Shown here in pieces: positions 23,785 to 33,777 of a stretch of 64,000 nt of DNA; within the stretch, counting starts at the first letter, position 1, and each line of letters opens with the position of its first letter. Origin of the DNA: Parvularcula sp. IMCC14364 (lineage in GTDB: Bacteria > Pseudomonadota > Alphaproteobacteria > Caulobacterales > Parvularculaceae); contig NZ_CP132334.1 of NCBI RefSeq assembly GCF_030758415.1, positions 744,001 to 808,000 on the forward strand, in the 5' to 3' direction. The notes below the pieces were generated by a model. That model had not been told where the DNA came from and did no database searches. It saw nothing but the letters and a program-made list of their open reading frames with translations. The position numbers and the translations under genes are program-made.

Positions 23785-25284
23785 ATGCCTGACACAGAGT
23801 ATCTGATTATCGGTGCCGGCTTTTCCGGACTGGCGATGGCATTCCGGCTGATTGAGGCTGGCAAGAAAAATTTCCGAATCTATGAGCGTGCTGAAGAATT
23901 AGGTGGGACATGGGCTGCAAATACATATCCGGGATGCGCCTGCGATGTCCCGGCGCATGTTTACTCTTTTTCGTTTGAGCAAAAACCTGACTGGTCAAAA
24001 CTTTTTGCGAACCAGCCGGAGTTGCTGGCGTATATCAAGGGTGTTGCGGCTAAGCATGATCTGGAGAGGTATGTCGTGTACGGCAAAGCCGTTACAGACA
24101 TGGCTTTCAATGAAAAGGAATACCACTGGTCCGTGCAAACGGATGATGGCGAAACATGCACAACACGCTTTGTCATTGCTGCAGCCGGGCCGCTGGCAAC
24201 ACCCGCCATGCCGCAGATAGATGGGTTGGATAGTTTCCGGGGAGAAATGTTCCATTCCGCCAACTGGCGACATGATGTTGACCTGACCGGTAAGGCGGTC
24301 GCCGTGATCGGGACGGGCGCCAGTGCGATTCAGTTTGTGCCCGAAATCGTGGATCAGGTAGATACGCTGACCGTTTTTCAGCGTACCGCGCCCTGGGTCC
24401 TGCCACGAATGGAGCGGGAGTTTACTGACGGTGAGCTTGACTCTTTCCGAAACCGACCCGCCCTGGCGCGTCTGGTCAGGCGTTGGCTATACTGGCGCTC
24501 GGAGATGCGGGCTATTGGTTTTTTCCGTTATCCCGGTCTGTTGAGAGTTTTTGAATGGATGGGTAAACGTCATTTGAAATCTCAGATCGCGGATGAAGAG
24601 TTACGGAAGGTCCTGACACCGAATTTTCGGTTTGGCTGCAAACGGCTTTTGATGTCGAACCAGTGGTATCCGGCCTTGGCGCATGAGAAGTCAGAAGTTG
24701 TTACTGCACCGATCAAGCGCATAGTGTCAGATGGCATTGAGCTTGAAGCCGGGCGAATGCTGAAGGCAGATGTGATTATCATGGGGACAGGCTTCCATGC
24801 CACCGAGCCAATGCCCGGCATCAATGTGACAGGACGCAGCGGCAAAAATCTCCACGAAGAGTGGTCGGGGAAGGGGGCTGAGGCTTTTCTGGGCTCCAGC
24901 GTTTCAGGCTATCCCAACCTCTTCATGTTGCTCGGTCCTAATACAGGGCTTGGTCATAATTCGGTAGTCTATATGGCCGAGGCCCAGATCGAGGGTATCT
25001 TGCGCCTTATTGCAAAAGCAGATGAAAAACAGGCCGCAACGATTGAGGTGACAGAAAAGGCGCAGGCAGAGTTTAATCACACTCTGCAGGAACGACTGTC
25101 AAAATCTGTCTGGCAGACAGGCGGCTGTGACAGCTGGTATAAAACCGAAGGTGGCCGCAACACGACACTTTGGCCCGCTCACACGTTCGACTTTAGAAAA
25201 CAGGCGACAAATTTACCGCTGGAGGCATTCAGCCTGTCGGCAACTGTGACCAAAAAATCGATTGAAACACAAGCACCGGAATAG
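23785..25284 (+). CDS. Flavin-containing monooxygenase, Baeyer-Villiger type
   Basis: This 499-residue class B flavoprotein monooxygenase has the FAD Rossmann motif GAGFSG (residues 10-15), the GGTWAANTYPGCACD segment typical of Baeyer-Villiger enzymes (40-54), the fingerprint FRGEMFHSANW (151-161, F-x-G-x-x-x-H-x-x-x-W), and the NADPH motif GTGASA (176-181). These enzymes insert oxygen next to a ketone, using NADPH and O2 to yield an ester or lactone. The next gene, six bases downstream, encodes an esterase-like hydrolase, a classic pairing for ketone breakdown. No signal peptide is present, so it is cytoplasmic. Its substrate is unknown. Confidence 0.9.
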   Translation: MPDTEYLIIGAGFSGLAMAFRLIEAGKKNFRIYERAEELGGTWAANTYPGCACDVPAHVYSFSFEQKPDWSKLFANQPELLAYIKGVAAKHDLERYVVYGKAVTDMAFNEKEYHWSVQTDDGETCTTRFVIAAAGPLATPAMPQIDGLDSFRGEMFHSANWRHDVDLTGKAVAVIGTGASAIQFVPEIVDQVDTLTVFQRTAPWVLPRMEREFTDGELDSFRNRPALARLVRRWLYWRSEMRAIGFFRYPGLLRVFEWMGKRHLKSQIADEELRKVLTPNFRFGCKRLLMSNQWYPALAHEKSEVVTAPIKRIVSDGIELEAGRMLKADVIIMGTGFHATEPMPGINVTGRSGKNLHEEWSGKGAEAFLGSSVSGYPNLFMLLGPNTGLGHNSVVYMAEAQIEGILRLIAKADEKQAATIEVTEKAQAEFNHTLQERLSKSVWQTGGCDSWYKTEGGRNTTLWPAHTFDFRKQATNLPLEAFSLSATVTKKSIETQAPE

Positions 25285-25290
25285 AAGTTT

Positions 25291-26346
25291 ATGAAACCTG
25301 GTACAGAATTTTATGCCCTGAAGGCTATTCTTGCGCTGCCTGACGGTGTTCGTAAAACGCTTTTTTCTGAAAAACCGGTCAATATACGGAATTCAGATAT
25401 TGATGCGCAAACACGTACCCTGTTGCGACTTATCGAAATTCAGAAGCGTCAAACAATTGACGAAATCGGGAAGGCTAGTGGAGTAGATGCTGCTCGTGCT
25501 GCTTACCGGCATTATTACAAAATGGGAGCATGGCAATCCCGTAAGCTTCCCGTCAGGTCTGAGGATGTTGTTCTCCCGGGCGGTCGTGATGAGATGAAGG
25601 CCCGCCTGTACCACCCTGAATCTGTCAGTTCTGATGGCTTGCTGATCTATATTCATGGCGGCGGCGGTGTGATTGGGGATGTGGAGGCGTATGATTATTT
25701 CAATCGTTATATGGCCGATTACCTTGGGGCAGCCGTTCTGTTCCCGGAATATGGTCTTGGACCTGAAAATCCGTTTCCTGAAGGTGTGAGGGATTGCCTT
25801 GCAATGACGCGGGCCTTGCCCGGATTGGCTGAGCGTTTTGGCGTCAGTGCCAGTAATATCATTATTGGGGGAGAGAGCGCCGGCGCGATGCTATCTGCGA
25901 TATGCGGTAACGAAGCTGGGCAGGCGGGTATCGATGTGAAGGCCCTATGGCTTCTGTTCGGCGCCTATGATGAGCTGACGAGCGATAAATATGCGTCGAT
26001 GACTGATTATGCTTCCGGCTTTGGCCTGTCGCGCGATATGATTGAGTGGTTTGCGACTCAGTATTTTGCCAATGGTGACAGCGAGCTGGTGCAATATCCG
26101 CTGCCAATCAACTTGCCGCACCTGAACAATCTTCCCGCAACGCTGTTGCGTGCTGCTGAATATGACCCTTTATTTGATCAGTCTATGGCGTTTATGAACG
26201 TGATTCAGCCGATGGGCGTTGATGTAACATATCGCGTCGCAGAAGGACTGTTGCACGGATATACTAATCTGTTTGAACTTATACCGGCGGCAAAAGCTGC
26301 CCTGGATGAAGATCTCGACTGGATCAAGGCAGCGTTCTCTGCCTGA
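25291..26346 (+). CDS. Alpha/beta hydrolase, HSL-type esterase
   Basis: This 351-residue esterase is of the hormone-sensitive-lipase-like group. The oxyanion-hole motif IHGGGG is at about 121-126, the nucleophile elbow GESAG (Ser196) follows, then the acid in AAEYDPLFDQ and the histidine in GLLHGY, giving a complete triad. Residues 1-85 form an N-terminal helical cap. It starts six bases after the monooxygenase stop, so the two are co-transcribed. Hydrolysing the ester or lactone made by the Baeyer-Villiger enzyme is the natural inference. It converges tail to tail with acs, with 11 bp between stops. Confidence 0.88.
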   Translation: MKPGTEFYALKAILALPDGVRKTLFSEKPVNIRNSDIDAQTRTLLRLIEIQKRQTIDEIGKASGVDAARAAYRHYYKMGAWQSRKLPVRSEDVVLPGGRDEMKARLYHPESVSSDGLLIYIHGGGGVIGDVEAYDYFNRYMADYLGAAVLFPEYGLGPENPFPEGVRDCLAMTRALPGLAERFGVSASNIIIGGESAGAMLSAICGNEAGQAGIDVKALWLLFGAYDELTSDKYASMTDYASGFGLSRDMIEWFATQYFANGDSELVQYPLPINLPHLNNLPATLLRAAEYDPLFDQSMAFMNVIQPMGVDVTYRVAEGLLHGYTNLFELIPAAKAALDEDLDWIKAAFSA

Positions 26347-26357
26347 ATCAGGAATGG

Positions 26358-28310
26358 TTATCGATTCAGTCTGCCTTCAATCAGTGTCTCAACAATATCT
26401 GGTTCTGCTAGTGTCGATGTATCGCCCAGATTACTGAACTCATTTTCAGCTATCTTGCGAAGAATGCGACGCATGATTTTGCCAGAGCGCGTTTTTGGCA
26501 AGCCCGGGGTAATTTGGATAAAGTCCGGCTTGGCGATCGGGCCAATTTCTGTTCTGACCTGCTGAATCAGATCTTTCACCAGGTCATCAGAGCTTTCTGT
26601 GCCAGCATTCAGAATGACATATGCGTAAATTCCCTGCCCCTTGATATCGTGCGGCACACCGACAACGGCGGCTTCTGCCACATCCCTGTGCGCGACAAGA
26701 GCACTTTCAATCTCTGCTGTGCCCATTCTGTGCCCGGAGACATTTAGTACATCATCGACCCGGCCTGTTATCCAGTAATATCCGTCCTCGTCACGCCGAG
26801 CACCATCTCCCGTAAAATAGAGTCCCGGATAAGTCTTGAAATACGTCTCAATGAAGCGCTCATGATCGCCATAAACAGTACGCATCTGGCCCGGCCAGGA
26901 GGCTTTGAGGACAAGGTTGCCTTCTGCCGCGCCTTCAAGGAACTTGCCGTCTGCATCGACCAGTCCAGGCTGTACGCCAAAGAAAGGCCGCGTTGCAGAT
27001 CCGGGTTTCAGGTCTGTTGCGCCGGGCAAGGGTGTAATCAGGATACCACCTGTTTCTGTCTGCCACCATGTATCGACAATAGGGCAGTTTCCTTCACCGA
27101 CCACACGGTGATACCACAACCATGCCTCCGGGTTAATCGGCTCACCAACTGTTCCCAGAATACGCAATGACGAACGATCATGCCGGGTTACATGCGCATC
27201 GCCTTCACGCATCAGGGCGCGAATGGCTGTCGGGGCTGTGTAAAATATATTCACCTTATGCTTGGCCACAACTTGCCAGCACCGACCAGCATCAGGCCAG
27301 GTTGGTACCCCTTCAAAAATAAGCGTTGTGGCACCATTGGCCAGGGGGCCGTAAATAATGTAACTGTGGCCGGTGACCCAACCTACATCTGCTGTGCACC
27401 AGTATATGTCGCCTGGTTTGTAGTCGAATACCATTTCGTGCGTAAATGACGCATAGGTCAGATAGCCACCTGTCGTGTGCATGACCCCTTTGGGTTTCCC
27501 AGTTGACCCGGACGTGTACAGAATGAAAAGCGGGTCTTCTGCATTCATGACTTCCGGTTCGCAGTCAGGGTGAACATCACTCATTGCTTCATTAAGCCAG
27601 AGGTCACGACCGGCCTCAAAGGCTACCGGCCCGTCGGTATGTCTCCAGACCAGCACGGTACGCACCGGGTGGTCCTTGCCTGCCAGCGCGGCATCTACGT
27701 TTGCCTTGAGGGGGATGGCTTTTCCGCCCCGCACGGCTTCATCGGCGGTGATGACGCAATTCGCGCTACAATCATCTATGCGCGACGCAAGTGCCTCTGG
27801 TGAAAAGCCACCAAAGACAACCGAATGAACAGCACCGATGCGCGCACAAGCCAGCATGGCATAGGCAGCTTCGGGAATCATTGGCATATAGAGGATAACC
27901 CGATCACCCTTTGCAACGCCGCGTGCTTTCAAGACATTCGCAAGGCGACAAGTTTGCTCATAAAGATCCGCATAGGTGATATTCTTTGATACAGAAGGGT
28001 CATCACCCTCCCAGATAATGGCTGTTTGGTCTGCCTTGTCTTTCAGGTGACGGTCAATGCAGTTGACGGCAACATTCAATGTACCATCTTCAAACCACTT
28101 AATATGCAGATCATTCTCATTATATGATGTATCGCGCACTTTGGTAAATGGCGATATCCAATCCAGTCTTTGGGCAATTTCCGACCAGAAGGATTCCGGC
28201 TCCTTGATGGAGCGCTCATACATCGCGTCGTATTTTTCAGGTGTTATATGGGCATCCGCGCGAATATCCGGATTGATGCTGATGATGTCAGCGTTCTGGG
28301 TGTCGGACAT
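26358..28310 (-). CDS. acs: Acetyl-coenzyme A synthetase
   Basis: AMP-forming acetyl-CoA synthetase activates acetate to acetyl-CoA through an acetyl-adenylate. The 650-residue product (ATG 28310, six bases after AGGAG; an ATG six bases earlier sits on the Shine-Dalgarno sequence itself) has the phosphate loop [12 protein letters not shown], the TWWQTETGG motif, [31 protein letters not shown], and the C-terminal SGKIMRRIL with the lysine that is regulated by acetylation in homologues. Length and order match the family. It stands opposite the monooxygenase-esterase pair, whose products could include acetate. Confidence 0.96.
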   Translation of the reverse strand: MSDTQNADIISINPDIRADAHITPEKYDAMYERSIKEPESFWSEIAQRLDWISPFTKVRDTSYNENDLHIKWFEDGTLNVAVNCIDRHLKDKADQTAIIWEGDDPSVSKNITYADLYEQTCRLANVLKARGVAKGDRVILYMPMIPEAAYAMLACARIGAVHSVVFGGFSPEALASRIDDCSANCVITADEAVRGGKAIPLKANVDAALAGKDHPVRTVLVWRHTDGPVAFEAGRDLWLNEAMSDVHPDCEPEVMNAEDPLFILYTSGSTGKPKGVMHTTGGYLTYASFTHEMVFDYKPGDIYWCTADVGWVTGHSYIIYGPLANGATTLIFEGVPTWPDAGRCWQVVAKHKVNIFYTAPTAIRALMREGDAHVTRHDRSSLRILGTVGEPINPEAWLWYHRVVGEGNCPIVDTWWQTETGGILITPLPGATDLKPGSATRPFFGVQPGLVDADGKFLEGAAEGNLVLKASWPGQMRTVYGDHERFIETYFKTYPGLYFTGDGARRDEDGYYWITGRVDDVLNVSGHRMGTAEIESALVAHRDVAEAAVVGVPHDIKGQGIYAYVILNAGTESSDDLVKDLIQQVRTEIGPIAKPDFIQITPGLPKTRSGKIMRRILRKIAENEFSNLGDTSTLAEPDIVETLIEGRLNR

Positions 28311-28427
28311 TGTCATCTCCTGGACATTTTGGTTTTCTGCAAGTTCTCTCTGGGCAGAGCCTAACGCATTTTTTTGATACTCTACAAGAGGTGGGTACAG
28401 GTGGGTAAGGGGGAAGGGCTCAAGTTG

Positions 28428-30740
28428 TCAGGGGCGTTCGAGAAAGGTATCAATGACTTTTTTTGTGCCGGCTTTCTCAAAGGCAACTTCCAGTTTATTC
28501 CCTTCAATCGTCTTCACTTCTCCGTAGCCGAATTTCTGGTGGAAAACACGCTCACCTGTTTTGAAGCTGGTGCTGCCGGGTGTTGAGGTGGCGATCAGTT
28601 CAGCCTTGCCTTCCAGTGCGGGCGGGCGCGTGTTGTGCCGTTTGGCTTGTCGTGCGCGTTTCCAGCCCGGATTATCGTAATATGTTTCCTCTTCCATCTT
28701 TACACCTGAAAAACTGGAATACGCAGCCAGATCAGAGGCCGCTGCGCCATATAATCCGGGTTCAGACATTACCTCGACAAATTCCTCCGGCAATTCATCG
28801 ATAAAGCGGGATGGCATCGCGCTTTGCCAGCGGCCATATATTTGCCTGTTGGCAGCGAAGGAAATGCGGCAACTCTCCATTGCACGGGTGATTCCGACAT
28901 AGGCGAGGCGGCGCTCTTCCTCCAGACCGTCATTACCGTTTTCATCGAGAGAACGGGCCGAGGGGAAAATGTCTTCCTCCCAACCAGGAAGAAAGACGAC
29001 CGGCCATTCCAGCCCTTTGGCCGCATGTAGTGTCATCAGCCAGATTTGCCCGCCGTCTGTTGTCTGATTGATATCTGACACCAGTGAAACATGATCAAGA
29101 TACCCTTCCAGTGTTTCAAACTCACCGGCAGCGTTGACCATTTCCTTGAGGTTGTCGAGTTTGGAAGGTGCCGTCGGGCTTTTCGAGTTCTTCCAGAAGT
29201 CAGTGTAGCCACTTTCTTCGAGAACTGTTTCTGTCAGCGTTGCCGGGTCGGTCTCTTTTGTCATATGAGACCAGCGCTCCAGAGCGTCAAGAAAGCCTGC
29301 CAGACCGGATCGGGCCTTGCCTTTAAGCTTATCTGTTTCCAGCGCGATGCGGCCCGCAGCTGCCATGGAAACGCGCGCCTTGCGTGAGATAAGCTCCAGT
29401 GATTGCACGGCCTTGACGCCAAAGCCACGTCGGGGTTTGTTGACAATACGCGAGAATGACAGGTCATCATCAATGTTCCGCACCAGTCTCAGATAGGCGA
29501 GTGTGTCCCGCGTTTCCTCTCGCTCATAAAATCGCGGCCCGCCAACAACCTGATAAGGCAGACCCGCCATGTTGAAGCGTTCTTCAAAACTGCGCATCTG
29601 GAAAGAAGCACGCACCAGAACGGCCATGTCAGACAGCGAGCGGCCCTTTGATTGTTCAGCCTCGATATCATCCGTGACGGTGCGCGCTTCTTCCTCGCCA
29701 TCCCAAATGCCGCGCAATTGCACTTTCTGGCCGCCGTCCTGCTCTGTCCACAATGTCTTGCCAAGGCGTGTCTTGTTGCTCTCGATCAGGCCGGATGCAG
29801 CCGCGAGGATGGGCGCTGTGGAGCGGTAATTCTGTTCCAGGCGGATCACCTTGGCACCTGGAAAGTCTTTCTCGAATTTCAGGATATTAGCGACTTCTGC
29901 GCCTCGCCAGCCATAAATCGACTGATCGTCATCGCCCACACAGCAGATATTGCGATGCTGTTGAGCCAGCAGGCGCAGCCACAGATACTGGGCCACATTG
30001 GTGTCCTGATATTCGTCCACAAGCATATAGCGGAAGTTGGTTTGGTATTTCTCAAGAATATCTCGGTGCGTCTGAAATATGGTCAGGTTGTGAACAAGCA
30101 AATCACCGAAATCAGCAGCATTCAGTGACACAAGCCGCTGTTGGTAATTTCTGTAAAGATCAATGCCTTTGCCGGCAGCGAAAAAATGTCCCTCATTGTC
30201 GGGCACCTTGTCAGGTGTCAGGCCGCGGTTTTTCCAATCGTCAACAAAAGCAGCGAGGCCCCGCCCGGTCCAGCGTTTCTCGTCAAGGCCTTCCAGTTCT
30301 ATAACCTGTTTGCACAGCCGGATCTGGTCATCGGTATCAATGATGGTGAAAGAGGGTTTGAGGCCAACCAACTCGGCATGAATACGGAGAATTTTCGCCG
30401 CCACAGAGTGAAAGGTGCCAAGCCACTGCATACCTTCAACGGTATCGCCGATCAGGTGCCCGACGCGTTCCTTCATTTCGCGCGCCGCCTTGTTGGTGAA
30501 GGTCACGGCGAGTATTTGCCATGGCGCAGCACGGCGCGTGGTCAGCAGATGCGCAAGCCGTGTTGTGAGGGCGCGCGTCTTGCCAGTGCCCGCACCAGCA
30601 AGAACCAGCACAGGACCATCCGCTGAGATAACGGCTTCGCGCTGCATCTCGTTCAGGCCCTCAAGATAGGCAGAAGTGTCAGCATTGGAGGGCGGCGCTG
30701 CGGCCATGGCGCGCGCTGAAAGCGAGGTATTTCCTGTCAT
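28428..30740 (-). CDS. uvrD: DNA helicase II, UvrD/PcrA family
   Basis: This superfamily 1A 3'-5' DNA helicase acts in nucleotide excision and mismatch repair. The 770-residue protein has the Q motif LNEMQREAV, Walker A GAGTGKT (residues 49-55), DEYQDTN (Walker B), QSIYGWRGA, VRLEQNYRST, MTLHAAKGLEW and VGITRA motifs in the expected order. The C-terminal tail ends with GERVFHQKFGYGEVKTIEGNKLEVAFEKAG, the RNA polymerase-interacting Tudor-like segment of UvrD/PcrA. An alanine/serine-rich N-terminal extension of about 20 residues precedes the helicase core. It follows the P450 gene on the same strand after 40 bp. Confidence 0.94.
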   Translation of the reverse strand: MTGNTSLSARAMAAAPPSNADTSAYLEGLNEMQREAVISADGPVLVLAGAGTGKTRALTTRLAHLLTTRRAAPWQILAVTFTNKAAREMKERVGHLIGDTVEGMQWLGTFHSVAAKILRIHAELVGLKPSFTIIDTDDQIRLCKQVIELEGLDEKRWTGRGLAAFVDDWKNRGLTPDKVPDNEGHFFAAGKGIDLYRNYQQRLVSLNAADFGDLLVHNLTIFQTHRDILEKYQTNFRYMLVDEYQDTNVAQYLWLRLLAQQHRNICCVGDDDQSIYGWRGAEVANILKFEKDFPGAKVIRLEQNYRSTAPILAAASGLIESNKTRLGKTLWTEQDGGQKVQLRGIWDGEEEARTVTDDIEAEQSKGRSLSDMAVLVRASFQMRSFEERFNMAGLPYQVVGGPRFYEREETRDTLAYLRLVRNIDDDLSFSRIVNKPRRGFGVKAVQSLELISRKARVSMAAAGRIALETDKLKGKARSGLAGFLDALERWSHMTKETDPATLTETVLEESGYTDFWKNSKSPTAPSKLDNLKEMVNAAGEFETLEGYLDHVSLVSDINQTTDGGQIWLMTLHAAKGLEWPVVFLPGWEEDIFPSARSLDENGNDGLEEERRLAYVGITRAMESCRISFAANRQIYGRWQSAMPSRFIDELPEEFVEVMSEPGLYGAAASDLAAYSSFSGVKMEEETYYDNPGWKRARQAKRHNTRPPALEGKAELIATSTPGSTSFKTGERVFHQKFGYGEVKTIEGNKLEVAFEKAGTKKVIDTFLERP

Positions 30741-30780
30741 TATATGTATATAGCCCGAAAGAACGATTCTGGAACAGAGG

Positions 30781-32193
30781 CTAGCGCTGTTTCACGAAAA
30801 CGGGCATGCCATCCTTCGGTCTGAGGGTAACGTTCATTTGGGGTACAATCTCGTGGCGGTCATCATGGCGGAAATGGAATTGCCGCGTGAGCGTCGCAAG
30901 AATGGTGACGGCTTCCATCATGGCGAATTTCAAGCCGATGCAAATTCGCGGTCCCGCGCCGAACGGCAGATATACGAAGCGGTCACGGGCCTTCACCTGA
31001 TCTTCGGTGAAGCGCGCCGGGTCAAACGCATTCGGGTTGTCCCACAAAAAAGCGTGTCGTTGCATGGGATAGACGGCAATCGATACGTGATCGCCGGGTT
31101 TGAGATTATTGCCGCCGACTGTGACGGGTGCACAAACAGAGCGCGGGATGAGGCAGACCGGTGGATATAGCCGCATCGTTTCCATGATGACCCGCTCATG
31201 CAGGTCAAGGTCAGGCAGATGGTTGGCGGCGATTGGTGTATCCCCGGCAACTTCCTTGACTTCATCATAGAGGCGGTCCTGCCATTCGGGCATCTGGCTC
31301 AGGATGGAAATCGTCCAGGTCAGTGCGACCGCCGTTGTTTCATGCCCGGCACCGATAAAGGTCATCAGGTTATCAAGCAGCTCTGCATCCTTCAGACCGT
31401 TGCCTGTTTCAGGATCACGCGCGCTTATCATCAGGCCGAGCAGGTCTTCGCCAGGGTGGTCCTGCTGCTGACGATTGCGGATTTGTTCGGCGGCAAAAGC
31501 CCTCATTCTCGCGACAGCTTTTTTGCCCTCTGCGATACCAGGATTGGCAAGGGCACGGGGCACCCAGTCAGGCGCATCAAACAAATCGAGCAGATTGAAC
31601 TTGCCGACAGTCTGCAGATATTTCGCAATATCGTCTGCAACCTGCCGCTGGCTGTAGTCAGGGTTTGTGCTCTCACCTGAAAGAAGCGTCGCCTCGATAA
31701 TGTCGTATGTGGCCTGCACCATCTGTTCGTGGATATCGAGGTGGCATTCTTCATGCGCCTGATCGATAGATGAACTGATCCTTTGCGCTGTATCGCTTGC
31801 CGCTTTCTGCATGGTGGGCACCATCTTGATGAGTGCCTCGTGGCGAAAGGCCGGGGTAACGGCTTTTCTTTGTTGTCTCCACACAGCGCCTTCCGTGGTC
31901 AGCAATCCTTCGCCAACGGCTGGTTTCAGCAGGCGATCCTGGATATAGGATTTCTTGAAGCAGTCGGCATCGCTCAGCAGAATTTGTTTTGCATAAACCG
32001 GGTCCATGACCTGCATGAACGTCCGACCGCCAGCCTTGAGCGTATATGTCCGGTTGTGAAAAAAATATTCTGACCACATCTCAATCGGGTTTCTCAACGT
32101 GTCCCGATAAACAGTCAGGAAACCAGCCGCATCCTGGCGGCGGTTGACTGTTGGGGGTTCAAAAGCAGCTTGTGGTGTGGTCGCAGACATCAC
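30781..32193 (-). CDS. Cytochrome P450
   Basis: This 470-residue heme-thiolate monooxygenase has the heme loop FGAGPRICIG with the axial Cys418, the oxygen-activation helix AGHETTAVALTW, and the E-x-x-R motif in ETMRLYPP. No membrane anchor is present, so it is a soluble bacterial P450. The general architecture resembles CYP4/CYP102-like fatty-acid or hydrocarbon hydroxylases, but the substrate cannot be assigned. No ferredoxin or reductase gene is adjacent, so electron partners must be elsewhere. It is on the same strand as uvrD, 40 bp upstream, and divergent from the membrane protein at 32339. Confidence 0.92.
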   Translation of the reverse strand: MMSATTPQAAFEPPTVNRRQDAAGFLTVYRDTLRNPIEMWSEYFFHNRTYTLKAGGRTFMQVMDPVYAKQILLSDADCFKKSYIQDRLLKPAVGEGLLTTEGAVWRQQRKAVTPAFRHEALIKMVPTMQKAASDTAQRISSSIDQAHEECHLDIHEQMVQATYDIIEATLLSGESTNPDYSQRQVADDIAKYLQTVGKFNLLDLFDAPDWVPRALANPGIAEGKKAVARMRAFAAEQIRNRQQQDHPGEDLLGLMISARDPETGNGLKDAELLDNLMTFIGAGHETTAVALTWTISILSQMPEWQDRLYDEVKEVAGDTPIAANHLPDLDLHERVIMETMRLYPPVCLIPRSVCAPVTVGGNNLKPGDHVSIAVYPMQRHAFLWDNPNAFDPARFTEDQVKARDRFVYLPFGAGPRICIGLKFAMMEAVTILATLTRQFHFRHDDRHEIVPQMNVTLRPKDGMPVFVKQR

Positions 32194-32338
32194 TGCTCTC
32201 CATCATTAGGGCCTTGAAGTTTATATATGAGCGACCGGCCCCGATGATAAGGCCAGGTCAGGGAAAATCTGCCCTCTGGCAATAAGGTCCCGATATGCCT
32301 ATATTAAATAAGGGCGTTAATGGAAAAGGGGTATTGCA

Positions 32339-33286
32339 ATGCACAAATTGCCAGTTGGTGAGACCGTCATTGGGGCGGTCAAGTTTGGTTTCCAGAATAT
32401 GTTTACGACGATCCGGCTCGGCTGGGTCGGATTTCTGCTCTCGATCATCGTTATCGGCATCGTTGGGGTGCTGGTTTTCGGGGGCATGGATTTTTCTGTC
32501 TTCGATGACCTTGATGATTGGGATTATAATTCGAGTGAAGAAAATATGGCGGCGCTCCACGCTGTCTTCAGTATCTATGGTGGCATTATTCTCGCCATCC
32601 TGATTGGTAGCATCGCCTTTGTCCCTTTGACTGTGATCCTGACGCGGATGGCGGCTGAGGTCGAAGATGCACCGACGGGTATTGGCTACTTCCGGTTAGG
32701 GGGGACAGAAATTCTCTACATTCTGGGCGGGATAGTCTCTTCCATTCTGCATTCTCTGGTTGTGTTTCTGGCGCTCATTCCGGCATTTGCCGCCTTCGGC
32801 TGGGGAGCTGTGCTCAGCTTTTCAGATGGGGCGGATTTTGAAGCGGCACTGGACAACAGTGCCCTTGGTCTTGGCGGTGCCGCAGTCATTGTGCTGCTGA
32901 TAGTGGGCATCGTGCTAATCTTGTGGTTTGCGCTGCGCATGACGACATTTTTGCCAGCTGTCGCGGCTGAAGGCGGATTTCCGTTATTCAAGGCGCTGAA
33001 AATGACAGGTAAAAATGTGTGGCATCTTGTTGGTGCATGGATCCTGTTCTTTCTGCTGCGCTATGCCATCGAGATCGGCGTATCGATCGGGTTCGTCGCT
33101 GTGTTTCTGATATTTGCCTTCCTGTTTCAGGCGGCCGGGGCTGAGATGGAACTGCTCGGTATGCTGGTAATTGGCGCTGGCGGCCTGATCGGCGCGTTCC
33201 TCTTGCTGCTGTATCTGATGTTCATTATCGCCTCCAGCGTCGCTTTTCCGGCAAGAATCTACCATCATCTGAAGCAGAATGGATGA
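32339..33286 (+). CDS. Polytopic membrane protein of unknown function
   Basis: This 315-residue integral membrane protein has about six or seven long hydrophobic segments and short loops; one loop near residues 52-70 is strongly acidic (DDLDDWDYNSSEEN). The layout resembles the glycerophosphoryl diester phosphodiesterase membrane-domain-like or DUF975-like groups, but no diagnostic motif allows a firm family call. The frame starts at an ATG after AAAAGGGG and ends before a strong terminator, so it is a single-gene unit divergent from the P450. Confidence 0.7.
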   Translation: MHKLPVGETVIGAVKFGFQNMFTTIRLGWVGFLLSIIVIGIVGVLVFGGMDFSVFDDLDDWDYNSSEENMAALHAVFSIYGGIILAILIGSIAFVPLTVILTRMAAEVEDAPTGIGYFRLGGTEILYILGGIVSSILHSLVVFLALIPAFAAFGWGAVLSFSDGADFEAALDNSALGLGGAAVIVLLIVGIVLILWFALRMTTFLPAVAAEGGFPLFKALKMTGKNVWHLVGAWILFFLLRYAIEIGVSIGFVAVFLIFAFLFQAAGAEMELLGMLVIGAGGLIGAFLLLLYLMFIIASSVAFPARIYHHLKQNG

Positions 33287-33311
33287 GTGATCTTCTGATC
33301 TGATTTTGAAC

Positions 33312-33341
33312 AGAGGCGTCCTGTCGGGACGCCTCTTTTTT
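33312..33341 (+). terminator. Rho-independent terminator after the membrane protein gene
   Basis: AGAGGCGTCC (33312-33321) pairs with GGACGCCTCT (33327-33336) around a short loop, followed by a run of T. It lies 25 bases after the stop, just before the end of the convergent VOC gene. Confidence 0.92.
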
Positions 33342-33355
33342 GGGCAGGTGGGGCG

Positions 33356-33751
33356 TTACTCACCGGCGGTTTGGTCGAATTCCATGCAGCCGAAAATATT
33401 GCCTTCCGTGTCCTTGAAATATGCCAGCCAGCCAGTTTGCGGGATGGGCATTTTCTCGACAGTTTGTTGGCCATTGGCCGCTTTTATGCGTGCGCTATAC
33501 AGATCAATATTCTCAACCTGGATTGTGCAGACATAACAGTTCACTGCCGCGCCATCCACGGGGGCAGGGCCGTTGCGTCGCATCAATCCGCCATTGAGGC
33601 CGGGTTCACTATCCGGCCCGGTCACAATACCCCAATAGGCTGGCTCCATGCCCTCGTAATGCGTGAATGACCAGTCAAAGACCTGCGTGTAGAAACGGAT
33701 CGCGCGCTCGGGGTCCTCTGCGTGGATTTCAAAATGAACAGGGCGTGGCAT
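33356..33751 (-). CDS. VOC family (glyoxalase/bleomycin-resistance-like) protein
   Basis: This 131-residue protein has the vicinal-oxygen-chelate fold. It starts PRPVHFEIHAEDPERAIRFYTQVFDWSF, includes a glycine-rich middle (PGLNGGLM) and ends in the second half-motif FKDTEGNIFGCMEFD. Metal-ligand candidates are His6 and the late glutamate. Members range from glyoxalases to dioxygenases, and this subgroup (PhnB/glyoxalase-like, about 130 residues) is usually uncharacterised. It starts 25 bases downstream of the purF stop on the same strand and may be co-transcribed with it. Confidence 0.85.
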   Translation of the reverse strand: MPRPVHFEIHAEDPERAIRFYTQVFDWSFTHYEGMEPAYWGIVTGPDSEPGLNGGLMRRNGPAPVDGAAVNCYVCTIQVENIDLYSARIKAANGQQTVEKMPIPQTGWLAYFKDTEGNIFGCMEFDQTAGE

Positions 33752-33777
33752 AAACGCTTCCTTTTTTGTTGAGCGCT

